18,296 nucleotides of DNA from Dimargaris cristalligena. Taxonomy: Eukaryota; Kickxellomycota; Dimargaritomycetes; Dimargaritales; Dimargaritaceae. The stretch is taken from positions 1 to 18,296 of the forward strand of contig JANBQC010000571.1 of assembly GCA_027576995.1 (NCBI GenBank), given 5' to 3'. The translations under genes and the position numbers were made by a program. Within the stretch, counting starts at the first letter, position 1; every line of letters starts with the position of its first letter. Under the pieces are notes generated by a model. That model saw only the letters and a list, made by a program, of their open reading frames with translations, was not told the origin of the DNA and did not search any database. This document shows positions 18,296 through 18,296 of this stretch, piece after piece.

Positions 18296-18296
18296 C

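Overview
The window looks like nuclear DNA of a fungus, probably an early-diverging (non-Dikarya) lineage. The support is spliceosomal introns of about 230-470 nt with GTA(A/G) donors, CTAAC-like branch sites and pyrimidine-rich acceptors, CT-rich leaders before the ATGs, a Ste7/Byr1-type MAP kinase kinase, and GC-rich exons with many C-ending codons set in AT-richer spacers. The lineage is inferred and I cannot name a species from sequence alone.

Layout: a tRNA-Asp(GTC) gene (114-185, +) is followed at once by about 3.5 kb of CpG-starved, G-skewed, stop-rich DNA (186-3675) holding diverged direct repeats and possibly a dead retroelement. After a spacer with a (CA)n(CT)n microsatellite comes the protein phosphatase 2A catalytic subunit on the minus strand (5424-6644, 2 exons, 308 aa). 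A divergent spacer leads to a four-exon gene for a 110-aa protein with a mitochondrial-type presequence (8416-9836, +). Next is a three-exon MAP kinase kinase (11189-12777, +, 322 aa), then about 3.3 kb without a supportable gene. A two-exon gene follows (16083-18034, +, 557 aa) for a lineage-specific-looking protein that joins a signal-peptide-like start to an F-box-like motif. A tRNA-Glu(CTC) gene (18224-18295, -) closes the window.

The genes do not form an operon or a visible pathway. PP2A and a MAPKK are both signalling enzymes, and PP2A commonly opposes MAPK pathways, but their proximity here is probably chance. The observations most worth following are the CpG-depleted island whose left edge falls exactly at a tRNA gene, and the possibly secreted F-box-like protein. 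I found no CRISPR array, prokaryotic system, intact transposon or biosynthetic cluster.
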